A stretch of 64,000 nt of DNA, taken from Dehalococcoidia bacterium. GTDB taxonomy: Bacteria; Chloroflexota; Dehalococcoidia; DSTF01; JACRBR01. The stretch covers positions 124,001-188,000 of the forward strand of contig JAJTXQ010000020.1 of NCBI GenBank assembly GCA_021462855.1, read 5' to 3'. A program made the position numbers and the translations under genes. Below are positions 16,266 through 24,900 of this stretch, piece by piece; position 1 is the first letter of the stretch; each line of letters starts with the position of its first letter. The notes under the pieces were generated by a model. The model did no database searches. It saw only the letters and a list, made by a program, of their open reading frames with translations, and had not been told where the DNA came from.

Positions 16266-17083
16266 CCCTCGCCGCGGAACGCGTCGATCGCGCCGCGAAT
16301 GCCCTTCTCGCGCACGAGCGCCCGCATCGCCTTCACCGCGTCGGACTCGTGCAGGATCGCGTCCCACTCGACACCCATCTTCACCGCCGTCGCGAACCCC
16401 ATCACATCCATTTGGCGGTTGATGGCGAGTTTCTTCACGCGCAGGATCTCGAGCGGCACGCGGGAGATTTCGCGCGCCACGCGCTCGACTTCGCGATCGA
16501 TGTCCGTCGCCGGCACGGCGAGCGTGGCCCAACCCCATGCGGCGGCCTCGCGCCCGTCGACTGCGCTGCCCGGGCGGAAGGACATGTACTTCGCCCGCCC
16601 CGGCCCGACAAGCCACGCCCAGATCGGGCTGATGAATCCTCCGCCGAGCGGCAATCCCGGCCACGCGAAGCGCGCGTCCTCCGCCGCGATGACGATGTCG
16701 CACATCGCGCAGAGCTGCGTCGCCCCGCCGATGCAATGCCCTTCCACCTGCGCGATGACCGGCTGCGGCATGTCGCGCACGAGCATCCAGCGCTTCAGCG
16801 TCTCTTCGAGCTGCGCGCGGTCGTGCAGGATGTCCGGCCGCGGCGGACGTGGCGCATCGGGATCGCGGCGGGGCGCCGGCGCAACATCGTAGCCCGCCGA
16901 GAACGACCCACCGGAGCCTCGGATAACGAGCACGCTCGTCTCATCACGCGCCGCGACTTCGCGCACCGCGTCCTCGAATTCGTGCAGCATCGTGGCGTCG
17001 AACGCGTTGCGCTTGTCCGGCCGATTGAACGTCAGCCGCGCGATCCTGCCGTCGTACGCCAGGTCGATCGTCGTCCGCGCCAT
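16262..17083 (-). CDS. enoyl-CoA hydratase/isomerase family protein
   Basis: A 273-residue crotonase-fold protein. The first oxyanion-hole segment is GGSFSAGYD and the second EGHCIGGATQLCAMCDIVIA. At the usual catalytic Glu positions the sequence reads WPGLPLGGGF, so a simple hydratase mechanism is uncertain, and it may be an isomerase, hydrolase or lyase. The gene lies 12 nt downstream of a CoA-transferase gene on the same strand and probably ends that operon (cyclase, CoA-transferase, CoA-transferase, hydratase). Confidence 0.88.
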   Translation of the reverse strand: MARTTIDLAYDGRIARLTFNRPDKRNAFDATMLHEFEDAVREVAARDETSVLVIRGSGGSFSAGYDVAPAPRRDPDAPRPPRPDILHDRAQLEETLKRWMLVRDMPQPVIAQVEGHCIGGATQLCAMCDIVIAAEDARFAWPGLPLGGGFISPIWAWLVGPGRAKYMSFRPGSAVDGREAAAWGWATLAVPATDIDREVERVAREISRVPLEILRVKKLAINRQMDVMGFATAVKMGVEWDAILHESDAVKAMRALVREKGIRGAIDAFRGEG

Positions 17084-17095
17084 TGCTGCCTCCTG

Positions 17096-18373
17096 CTATC
17101 CCGCCCACACGTCAACCAGCGGCTCCGCGCCGATCACGTGATCTCGTTCGAGCGCGGCGATCGCGTCGTCGCCAAGGCCCAGCAGGTCGCCGAGCACCTC
17201 CCGGTTGTGCTCGCCGAGCGTTGGCGCCGGACGCCGCGTCGCCAGCCTCGCGCCGTCCAGGACGTACGCCGACGACGGGTACTCGTGCGTGCCCGCGACG
17301 GGGGGCGTCACCTCTTCGAAGAAGCTGCGCGACCGCACGTGCGCATCTTCGAAGATCTGGCGGTTGAGGTACACCGCCCCGGCCGTCACGCCGGCGTCGG
17401 CGAGCTCGCGCTCGGCGGCAGCCTGTGTGCGCTCGCAAGCCCACACGGCGATTGCGGCGTCGATCTCGCCGGCGCGCGCATGGCGATTGTCCGCCGTCGC
17501 CAGCGCTGGGTCATCGCTCCACTCCGCGCGCCCGATGATGCGCGCGAGCGCGCGCCATTCGGCGTCGGTCTGCGCGCAGATGGCGATCCATGCGTCCTCG
17601 TCGGCCGTCTCGTAGCAGCCCTGGGGCGCATGCACGAGGTCGCGATTGCCTGTGCGCTCGAAGAGGCGCCCGTTCACGGACTGTTGGAGGACTGCGTCGG
17701 CCGCGAAGCCGGTCAGGGCCTCGATCTGCGCCACCTCGACGACCTGACCGGATCCCGTTGCCTCGCGCTCGATCAGCGCCATCATCACCGCGCCGGCCGC
17801 GTGCGTGCCCGAGATCGGGTCGCCGTACCAGAAGCCCGACTTCATCGGTGGCCCGCCTGCGTAGCCGGTGAGCCCGGTGATGCCGGACAGCATCTCCAGC
17901 GTCGAGCCGAAGCCGACGTAGTCGCGCTCGGGGCCGCTGGCGCCGATCGCGGGCATGCGCAGCAGCACGAGGCGCGGGTTCAGCGCCCGGAGCGCGTCGA
18001 ACCCGATGCCGAACCGCTCCATCTCGCCGGGCGCGTAGTTCTCCGCGACAACGTCGCTGATGGCCGCGAGCCGCCGGAACAGCTCGACGCCGCGCGCGTC
18101 CTTGAGGTTCAGCGTGATCCCGCGCTTGTTGCGGTTCGGCTTCAGGAACGTGTCTGCGCGCTCGTAGGGCCGCTCGGCTCCGCGTCGCGCGTAGGCGCGC
18201 CAGTCCTCCCGCCCGGTGGGACCGCGCGTCAGGTCGTACGCCTGAACGGCCTCGATCTTGATCACGTCGGCGCCGAGGTCGCCGAGCGCCTTGGTGCACC
18301 ATGGCCCCGCCCACGACGTCGTGAGGTCGAGGACCCGCAGGCCCTGCAGCGGCAACGCCGTTTGTTCAGGCAA
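17096..18373 (-). CDS. class III (CaiB/BaiF) CoA-transferase, subunit with catalytic Asp
   Basis: A 425-residue class III CoA-transferase moving CoA between carboxylates through an aspartyl-CoA anhydride/thioester. The N-terminal strand and CoA-binding segment is GLRVLDLTTSWAGPWCT...GADVIKIEA. The catalytic Asp is Asp185 in SGFWYGDPISG, aligned with the 'GD..GG' motif of the family. The start overlaps the stop of the upstream CoA-transferase gene by 8 bp, so the two are translationally coupled. The partner at 18366 lacks the Asp, which suggests the two make one heteromeric enzyme. Confidence 0.92.
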   Translation of the reverse strand: MPEQTALPLQGLRVLDLTTSWAGPWCTKALGDLGADVIKIEAVQAYDLTRGPTGREDWRAYARRGAERPYERADTFLKPNRNKRGITLNLKDARGVELFRRLAAISDVVAENYAPGEMERFGIGFDALRALNPRLVLLRMPAIGASGPERDYVGFGSTLEMLSGITGLTGYAGGPPMKSGFWYGDPISGTHAAGAVMMALIEREATGSGQVVEVAQIEALTGFAADAVLQQSVNGRLFERTGNRDLVHAPQGCYETADEDAWIAICAQTDAEWRALARIIGRAEWSDDPALATADNRHARAGEIDAAIAVWACERTQAAAERELADAGVTAGAVYLNRQIFEDAHVRSRSFFEEVTPPVAGTHEYPSSAYVLDGARLATRRPAPTLGEHNREVLGDLLGLGDDAIAALERDHVIGAEPLVDVWAG

Positions 18374-19547
18374 CGCCCGCCTCCGTCAGCGCGGCCACCT
18401 CGTCCGGCGACATGTCCAGCTCGCCGCCGAACACGGCACTGTTGTGCTCGCCGAGCGATGGCGCGGGCGACATGGCCCACGGCAACGCGTCGAGGCGAAA
18501 TGGCGCGCCGGGCGCCTTCATCATCCCGATCCCTGGCTGCTCCCATTGGTCGAAATATCCGCGCTCCGCGAAATGCCGCGACGCGAGGATATCGCTCGCG
18601 TCGCGCACGCTGGCGAAGGGCAGCGAGAGCGCCTGCGCGCGGTGGTAGATCTCCTCCTTATCGTGCGTGACTATCCACGGGAGCATCAGCGCGTCGACTT
18701 CGTCGCCGTACTTCACGCGGCCGCCGAGCGTGCGGAAGCGGTCGTCCGCCAGCCGCTCGTCCTCCATCAGCTCCGGGATGCGCCGCCACATCTTCCCCGA
18801 CCCGGGCACGATGACGCCGGCATAGCCGTCGGCGCACGGGTAGACGCCGTTCGCGACCGCGGCCACCGCGTCGCGTCCCACCTCGACACGCTCGAACGAC
18901 CACTTCATCAGCGTGCTGTGCAGGAACTGCAGCACGCACTCCAGCACGGCCACGTCGGCGTGATGCGCGCTGCCGCTGCGCCGCGCCCACAGCAGCGCCG
19001 CCATCGTCGCCTGCAGCACGTTTGCGCCGGCGATGAGTTGCGCCTGGTGTCCCCACATCTTCAGCGGCGGGCGGCCGCGCGAGCCGTTGCGCGCCATCAT
19101 GCCGCCAAGCGCCTGCATCGTGATCTCGCTCGCGCGTCGATCGCGGTACGGGCCGGTTTCGCCGAAGTTGGTGACGCTGACGCTGGCGATGCGCGGGTTC
19201 GCCGCAGCCAGTGCATCGTGCCCGATGCCGAACGCCGCCTTGCGCGGCGGCCGCACGCTCTCCACCACGACATCCGCGCGCGCGACGAGCCGGTGGAGTG
19301 CATCCCGCCCGCGCTGGCTCGAGAGGTCGAGCGTCACGCCACGCTTGCCGGCGTTGAGCCATGCGAAGTACGCGCTGTGCTGCGTGCCGTCCTTGACCGG
19401 TGGCAGGCGGCGGCTCCAGTCGCCCGCGCCGGGCCGCTCGACCTTGATGACGTCGGCGCCAAAGCCGGCGAGGATACGCGTGGCGTATGGGCCGGCCACG
19501 CCCGACGTGACGTCGACGACGCGCAGGCCGCGGATGCCGCCCGTCAT
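18366..19547 (-). CDS. class III CoA-transferase-like subunit lacking the catalytic Asp
   Basis: A 393-residue CaiB/BaiF-fold protein with a normal N-terminus (GLRVVDVTSGVAGPYATRIL, GADVIKVERP). In the active-site loop it reads MWGHQAQLIAG (165-175): there is no Asp anywhere between Pro161 and the following helix, so it cannot form the usual aspartyl-CoA intermediate. The start ATG overlaps the upstream cyclase stop (ATGA), and its own stop overlaps the start of the Asp-containing paralogue. This arrangement fits a non-catalytic partner subunit. The loop signature GxQAQxxAG is shared with the protein at 20668. Confidence 0.9.
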   Translation of the reverse strand: MTGGIRGLRVVDVTSGVAGPYATRILAGFGADVIKVERPGAGDWSRRLPPVKDGTQHSAYFAWLNAGKRGVTLDLSSQRGRDALHRLVARADVVVESVRPPRKAAFGIGHDALAAANPRIASVSVTNFGETGPYRDRRASEITMQALGGMMARNGSRGRPPLKMWGHQAQLIAGANVLQATMAALLWARRSGSAHHADVAVLECVLQFLHSTLMKWSFERVEVGRDAVAAVANGVYPCADGYAGVIVPGSGKMWRRIPELMEDERLADDRFRTLGGRVKYGDEVDALMLPWIVTHDKEEIYHRAQALSLPFASVRDASDILASRHFAERGYFDQWEQPGIGMMKAPGAPFRLDALPWAMSPAPSLGEHNSAVFGGELDMSPDEVAALTEAGVA

Positions 19548-20482
19548 TTCAGCGCGACGGCGTTCGCGGGCGAGGCGACGCCGCCCGGCAAGTACAGCGG
19601 CACCGCCGCGAAGAACGCATCCCAGCGCCCGTCGGCGCGGCAATCGGCCGCCAGCTCCTCGAACGTGAACAACTCGCCGATCGGGATGCCGAGCATCGGC
19701 AGGATGCGGCGATGGAGCGAACCGGCGGCCTTGTCGCCCGGAGCGACCTCGAGCGCCGGATTGTCGGCCGCAACGGCGGCGATGCGCAGGTTCCAGAGGT
19801 AGCGCGCGGTCTCTTCGCCGGCGTACAGCCCCGGGAAGGCGAACGTCTTCGCAAACTTCACGCGGCCCTCGGAGTCGGCGGCGAGGTACCCCTGCATCCA
19901 CCCGGTGCGGATGAGCAGCAGGTCGCCGGCGCGGATCTCGACGCCCTGCGCCAAGCGCGTCGCTTCGAGAAGCTCAACGGTGATCGCCAGCGATGTCAAC
20001 GGCTCGACCGGCGTTCCGCGCTCCGCAAGGTGCCCGGCGACGTCGAGCAGCACGGCACGGCCGACGAGCCCGTGTTCGACAAACCGCTCGATACCCAGCC
20101 GGTCGCCGCCCTCTCCCGTCCGTTCCGCCTGCGTGCCGCCGTAGTAGCCGAATTCGCGCGCGGCGACGTGCCGGAAGCCATCCCACTGCGACGACACCTG
20201 CAGGTAGAACTGGTCGACGTAGTCGTCCTGCTCGTTCCGCCCCAGCGGCACGATGTGGTGCTCGTACTTCTTGCGGCGGAAGAGCGGCGGGTCGGGCAGG
20301 TTGAGGGGAAGCGACAGGTTAAACACGCGCCCGCGCTTGATGAGCGCGCTCGCCGCGACCCGCGCCGCGCCATCGAGGTGGTTCAGTGTGCCGCGTTCGT
20401 CCCCCTCGCCGAACACGCCCCACGAATTGCGCATGCCAAGCTCCGTGTTGAGCGGCAGGTCATCGTAGTCCGGCACCTTCAC
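19544..20482 (-). CDS. cyclase/kynurenine-formamidase-like family hydrolase
   Basis: A 312-residue member of the 'cyclase' family of metal-dependent amidohydrolases, which cleave amides or lactone-like bonds. The N-terminal part has NSWGVFGEGDERGTLNHLD, common in the longer cyclase subgroup. The central metal site region reads SSQWDGFRHVAAREFGYYGG (the family's HxGTHxDxPxH element is altered to W-D-G-x-x-H). GDLLLIRTGWMQGYL and DNPALEVAP follow. I chose the GTG at 20480-20482, preceded by GGAGGAG; an ATG at 20515 would add 11 residues. It heads the minus-strand operon with two CoA-transferases and a hydratase. Confidence 0.82.
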   Translation of the reverse strand: MKVPDYDDLPLNTELGMRNSWGVFGEGDERGTLNHLDGAARVAASALIKRGRVFNLSLPLNLPDPPLFRRKKYEHHIVPLGRNEQDDYVDQFYLQVSSQWDGFRHVAAREFGYYGGTQAERTGEGGDRLGIERFVEHGLVGRAVLLDVAGHLAERGTPVEPLTSLAITVELLEATRLAQGVEIRAGDLLLIRTGWMQGYLAADSEGRVKFAKTFAFPGLYAGEETARYLWNLRIAAVAADNPALEVAPGDKAAGSLHRRILPMLGIPIGELFTFEELAADCRADGRWDAFFAAVPLYLPGGVASPANAVALK

Positions 20483-20667
20483 GGGGTTCTCCTCCTCGCG
20501 CTCGCCCAGTCTCATCAGCGGCGCCGCGACGGTCTATCCGGCATCGTGATGAGCAGACTGTAGGGCCACACCCGACAGTCCCCGCATCGCTGCCCGATTG
20601 ACCGCACGCGCCGCGGGCATCGACACTTGCCGCAGCCAAACGACGTCCGTTTCTGGTGCGCGTGAGC

Positions 20668-21795
20668 ATGTCGTTAGACCTTCGCGTCGTTGAGATAAGC
20701 CTGTCCGCCGCCGGCGCCTTCGCCGGCCGCTTCTTCGCCGACGCTGGCGCCGACGTCATGCTCGTCGAACCGCCGGCCGGCCACGCACTGCGGCACGAAG
20801 GCCCGTTTCGCGACGACCGCTTCGACATCGAGACGTCGGCCGCGCATCTGCACATGAACGCCGGCAAGCGCTCGCTCGTCGCCGACATCGCCGCCGACGC
20901 GAGTGATATCGCCCGGCTGATCGCGACGTCGGATGTGCTGGTCACCGACGCACGCGCATCCGTGCTCGACCCGCTCGGGCTGTCCTGGCCGGCGCTCAGC
21001 GCCGCGAACCCCGCCCTGCTCATGACGCGCGTATCGCCGTTCGGCGACACCGGCCCGTATCGCGCGTATGACGCGACGAACATCATCAGCATGGCGCTCG
21101 GCGGGCAGCTCAAGATCACTGGCGATTCTGGCCGCGCGCCGCTGTGCAACTTCGGCGCGCAGGCGCAGTACCAGGCGGGCATCGCCGCGTTCGCCGGCAC
21201 GCTCGCCAACCTCCTCCTGCGCGATGCCACGGGCGAGGGCGAATACCTCGACCTCTCGGTGCAGGATGTCGTCGCGAACAACCTCGAAGGCCGCAGCCTC
21301 ACCTTCAACCTTGGAGTGATGGCCGAGCGCGCCGGCCTGAACGTCTCCGCCGTGTATGGCGTCTACCCTTGCGCCGACGGCTGGGTCTTCATCTCTGCGT
21401 TCGCGCCCGCGCTCTGGGAACAGCTGAAGATCGCCGCCCGCATCCCCGAGCTCGACGACCAGCGCTTCTCGACCCAGGCTGGCCGGCTCGACAACAACGA
21501 TGAGCTCGAGGCGATCATTATGTCGTGGACGCTGTCGTCCACGAGTGATGAGCTGCGCGTCCTCGCGCAGCAGGGCTACCCCCTCACCGTCAGCGAGACG
21601 CCCGAGCGGCTGCTCGCGTCGGAGCAGTGGCGCTCGCGCGGCGTCGCGCGCACGGTGGCGCATCCGCATGCGGGTGACATCGCGCTGCTCGCGCCGGCGT
21701 GGGTCGGGGGCGACGCGGCCCCGGTCCGCCCCGCGCCGCTCCTCGGCGAACACACCGCCGCCATCCTCGGTCCCCTCTCGCGGGCGGTGCGCTGA
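20668..21795 (+). CDS. class III CoA-transferase-like subunit lacking the catalytic Asp
   Basis: A 375-residue CaiB/BaiF-fold protein. The N-terminus is normal for the family (LRVVEISLSAAGAFAGRFFA, GADVMLVEPP). The active-site loop reads NFGAQAQYQAG (161-171) and contains no Asp up to the following helix, so the catalytic nucleophile is lost. It shares the GxQAQxxAG loop with the Asp-less protein encoded at 18366-19547 on the other strand. The stop TGA overlaps the ATG of the next, Asp-containing CoA-transferase by one base. An in-frame GTG at 20656 is an alternative start. Confidence 0.9.
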   Translation: MSLDLRVVEISLSAAGAFAGRFFADAGADVMLVEPPAGHALRHEGPFRDDRFDIETSAAHLHMNAGKRSLVADIAADASDIARLIATSDVLVTDARASVLDPLGLSWPALSAANPALLMTRVSPFGDTGPYRAYDATNIISMALGGQLKITGDSGRAPLCNFGAQAQYQAGIAAFAGTLANLLLRDATGEGEYLDLSVQDVVANNLEGRSLTFNLGVMAERAGLNVSAVYGVYPCADGWVFISAFAPALWEQLKIAARIPELDDQRFSTQAGRLDNNDELEAIIMSWTLSSTSDELRVLAQQGYPLTVSETPERLLASEQWRSRGVARTVAHPHAGDIALLAPAWVGGDAAPVRPAPLLGEHTAAILGPLSRAVR

Positions 21796-23078
21796 TGGAC
21801 TGGCGCCGCGACCGGTTGCCGTTGCGCGGCCTGCGTGTCATCGACTGGTCGGTGTACTGGGCCGGCCCGTACCTGAGCCTCATGCTCCATGATCTCGGCG
21901 CGGAGGTCATCAAGATCGAGTCGCCTTCGAGCTGGGACCCGATGCGCACGGTGATCGATGTCAACCGCGGCGTGCGCGGCACGGCCCGCCCGATGACGCC
22001 GCAGGAGCGCTCGAATGTCAACCAGCACTTCAACGAGTGGAATCGCGGTAAGCGGAGCCTGGCGGTCGAGCTGCGCGAGCCACGCGGGCGCCACATCCTC
22101 CTCGACCTGGTCGCGAACGCCGACGTGTTCATCGAGAACCACCGTCCGCACGTGAAGGACAAGCTGCACATCGCCTGGGGCGACCTGCGGCCGCTGCGCC
22201 CGTCGCTCGTCTACGTCTCGTTGTCCGGATACGGGCAGACGCTGCCCGACCGCAACGCGATGGCGCTGGGCAGCCCCGTCGAGGTCGCCAGCGGGCTGTT
22301 CTCGCTCAACGGCTATCTCAACGAGCCAACGCCAGCGAAGACCGGCTTCTCATACGGCGACCCGGTGGGCGCACTAACGGCGCTCTCGGCGACGTTGCTC
22401 GCGATCCGCGAGGCGCGGCGCACGGGCGAGGGCCGCTACCTCGATGTGGCGCTGCGTGATGCGCTGGCGTTCGGCATCGGCGCCGCCTTCATCGACTGGT
22501 CGATGAACCAGCGCGAGCGCCCGCGCCGGGGCAACCGGCACGAGGTGTATGCGCCGCAGGGCGTGTACCGCGCGCTCGGCGAGGACGAATGGGTGGCGAT
22601 CAGCGTGCGTGACGACGCCGATTGGCGCGCGTTCGGCGAGGCGCTCGGCTCCCCGGCGTGGCATTCCGGCGCGGCCTTCGCGACCGCAGAAGGCCGCCGG
22701 AGCGGCCACGACGAGATCGACGCGCAGATCGAGGCGTGGACGTCGACGCGCTGCGCGCGCGACATCGAGATCGCGCTGCAGGAGGCGGGCGTGCCGGCCG
22801 CCGCGGTGCTCAACTACCGGCAGTTGCGCCGCGACCCGCAGCTCAACGCGCGCGGCATGTTCCAGGAGATACCGCACCCGGCGTTCGGACTCGAGGTGCG
22901 CAGCGCGTCGCTCTTCGAACGCGGCAACTTCCCGCAGCCCATCGACCGGCACGCGCCGATGTTCGGCCAGCACAACGACGACGTGCTCGCCGGCCTGCCT
23001 GGTATGGATGACGCATCGATCGCCGCGCTCCGGCGCGATGGCATCATCGGAGAGGAGATCCTCGCGACCGGCGACTGA
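21795..23078 (+). CDS. class III CoA-transferase, subunit with catalytic Asp
   Basis: A 427-residue CaiB/BaiF CoA-transferase. It begins GLRVIDWSVYWAGPYLSLML and has GAEVIKIESP; the catalytic Asp is Asp189 in TGFSYGDPVGAL. The start codon overlaps the stop of the Asp-less paralogue (TGATG), implying coupled translation and a heteromer. It is followed after 15 nt by an acyl-CoA dehydrogenase and then a MaoC hydratase, so the CoA ester it makes is likely oxidised and hydrated in turn. Confidence 0.92.
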   Translation: MDWRRDRLPLRGLRVIDWSVYWAGPYLSLMLHDLGAEVIKIESPSSWDPMRTVIDVNRGVRGTARPMTPQERSNVNQHFNEWNRGKRSLAVELREPRGRHILLDLVANADVFIENHRPHVKDKLHIAWGDLRPLRPSLVYVSLSGYGQTLPDRNAMALGSPVEVASGLFSLNGYLNEPTPAKTGFSYGDPVGALTALSATLLAIREARRTGEGRYLDVALRDALAFGIGAAFIDWSMNQRERPRRGNRHEVYAPQGVYRALGEDEWVAISVRDDADWRAFGEALGSPAWHSGAAFATAEGRRSGHDEIDAQIEAWTSTRCARDIEIALQEAGVPAAAVLNYRQLRRDPQLNARGMFQEIPHPAFGLEVRSASLFERGNFPQPIDRHAPMFGQHNDDVLAGLPGMDDASIAALRRDGIIGEEILATGD

Positions 23079-23093
23079 GCCGCGCGAGCACGC

Positions 23094-24257
23094 ATGGACT
23101 TCCGCGATTCAGCCGAAGAAGCCGCATTCCGCGCCACCGTGCGCGGTGTCATCGAGCGAGAGCTGCCGCCCGACCTCCGCGGCGGCAGCTCCGACGAGGA
23201 CGAGACCGGGCGGTTCAATGCCTGGCTCGACAAGCTGCGCGAACGGAGCTGGATCGCGCCGGCGTGGCCGCGCGAGTACGGCGGCGGCGGCGCGTCGATC
23301 GTCGAGCAGTTCATCCTTAACGAGGAGATGGCGCGTCCCCGCGCGCCGCGGCCGTCGGGCGTTGCGATCGGCTTCGTCGGCCCGACGATCATCACGTACG
23401 GCACGGATGAACAGAAGGCGCAGTTCCTTCCCGGCATCCTGAACGGCGACCAGTGGTGCCAGGGGTTCTCCGAGCCCGGCGCCGGATCCGACCTGGCGTC
23501 GCTCGCCACGCGGGCCGAGCGGGACGGCGACGAGTACATCGTCAACGGCCAGAAGATCTGGACGTCGCTCGCGCACCGTGCGCAGTGGATGATCATGCTC
23601 GCGCGCACCGACCGTGAAGCGCCGAAGCATCGCGGCATCTCCTGCTTCATCCTCGACATGCGCACCCCCGGGATCACGATCCGGCCGCTCGAGAACATGG
23701 CGGGCACGCACGAGTTCAACGAGGTGTTCTTCGACAACGTGCGCGTGCCGGCATCGATGCGGATCGGCGAGGAGAACCGCGGGTGGTACGTCGGCATGAC
23801 AACGCTCGAGTTCGAGCGTTCGCACATCGGCGCGGCGGTCGGGCTCGACCGGAACGTTTCGGATCTCGTCGCGACGCTGCGCGATGGCGCGTGCGCGAAC
23901 GGGCGCGCCACCGCCGCGCGGAACGAGGTCATCGACCGCACCATCGAGATCAATGTCGCGAAGCTGATGGCGTACAACGTCTTCAGCCTGCAGAAGAGCC
24001 GCCGCCCCATCGAGCACGAGGCATCGACGACGAAGCTCTACGTGACGGAGCTGACGCAGCGCGTGTTCCGCACCGGCGTGAAGCTGCTCGGCGCGTATGG
24101 CCTCCTCCGCGCCGACGACCTGAAGCGCTTGGGCCAGCCGCTGCGCTACGTGCCGGGGCAGTACCTGTACTCCGTGCAGTCGACGATCGCCGGCGGCACC
24201 AGCGAGATCGTGCGGGGCGTCGTCGCGACGCGCTCGCTCGGCCTCCCCCGCAGCTAG
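23094..24257 (+). CDS. acyl-CoA dehydrogenase (FadE-like)
   Basis: A 387-residue FAD enzyme for alpha,beta-desaturation of an acyl-CoA. It has RSWIAPAWPREYGGGGAS, the flavin-site motif WCQGFSEPGAGSDLAS, VNGQKIWTSLAHRAQWM, and the C-terminal STIAGGTSEIVRGVVATRS. It is closely similar in layout to the enzymes at 11377 and 32454, with AGGTSE in place of the usual YEGTSE. Three bases separate it from the MaoC gene, and it follows the CoA-transferase pair, so the four or five genes form one operon. Confidence 0.93.
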   Translation: MDFRDSAEEAAFRATVRGVIERELPPDLRGGSSDEDETGRFNAWLDKLRERSWIAPAWPREYGGGGASIVEQFILNEEMARPRAPRPSGVAIGFVGPTIITYGTDEQKAQFLPGILNGDQWCQGFSEPGAGSDLASLATRAERDGDEYIVNGQKIWTSLAHRAQWMIMLARTDREAPKHRGISCFILDMRTPGITIRPLENMAGTHEFNEVFFDNVRVPASMRIGEENRGWYVGMTTLEFERSHIGAAVGLDRNVSDLVATLRDGACANGRATAARNEVIDRTIEINVAKLMAYNVFSLQKSRRPIEHEASTTKLYVTELTQRVFRTGVKLLGAYGLLRADDLKRLGQPLRYVPGQYLYSVQSTIAGGTSEIVRGVVATRSLGLPRS

Positions 24258-24259
24258 CG

Positions 24260-24730
24260 ATGTCGTCCGGCGCCGGCGACCGCATGTACTTCGATGATAT
24301 CGCCGTCGGCGACGAGTGGACGAGTCCCGCCCGCACGATCACGGAAACCGATGCGATGATGTGGTCGTACATGACAGGCGACTGGACATCGCTCCACGTG
24401 GACGAGGAGTACGCGAAGACGCATTCCCCGTTCGGCACCCGCATCCCGCCGGGGATGATGACCGCCGCCATCAGCCACGGCCTGCTCGCCCAGCTGCGGC
24501 TGTTCCACGAGACCGCGCTGGCGTTCCTCGAGCTGACGATCCGCTACCGCGATGTCGTGCGCGTCGGCGATACGGTGCATGCGCGGCTCCGCATCAGCGA
24601 AAAGAAGCTCACGTCGAAGGGCGACCGCGGGCTCGTGCGGCTCGAACAACGGGTGCTGAACCAGCATGGCGGCGTCGTGCAGGACGGCGAATGGCTGATC
24701 CTCGTCGCCTGCCGGCCCACCGCGTCCTGA
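24260..24730 (+). CDS. MaoC-like (R)-specific enoyl-CoA hydratase
   Basis: A 156-residue single-hotdog MaoC protein that adds water to a trans-2-enoyl-CoA. The hydratase motif with catalytic Asp and His is MTGDWTSLHVDEEYA (about 36-50), followed by FGTRIPPGMMTAAISHGLL, which has the family's G-x-x-x-P-G. It lies directly after the acyl-CoA dehydrogenase gene (two bases between stop and start), as expected for consecutive beta-oxidation steps. No ribosome-binding site of its own is obvious; expression probably depends on coupling. Confidence 0.9.
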   Translation: MSSGAGDRMYFDDIAVGDEWTSPARTITETDAMMWSYMTGDWTSLHVDEEYAKTHSPFGTRIPPGMMTAAISHGLLAQLRLFHETALAFLELTIRYRDVVRVGDTVHARLRISEKKLTSKGDRGLVRLEQRVLNQHGGVVQDGEWLILVACRPTAS

Positions 24731-24900
24731 GGCCGCGGGGACCGGTAGGGCGAAACCCCACCGCCCATTCCGGCGTCTGCACGACAGAAGCACACAGCGC
24801 CGCTCCCTAGAATCACACCACCGGGCCGGCGCCTCCGATCGCGTCCTCGCGCGCGCGTGCGCGGACGCCCGCATGCGCCGCGGCCCACGCGAGGACGAAC

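Noticed and set aside
20598-20630. TTGACC upstream of the CoA-transferase gene at 20668 as a -35
   Set aside because: No convincing -10 lies 16-18 nt downstream; GACACT matches only three positions.
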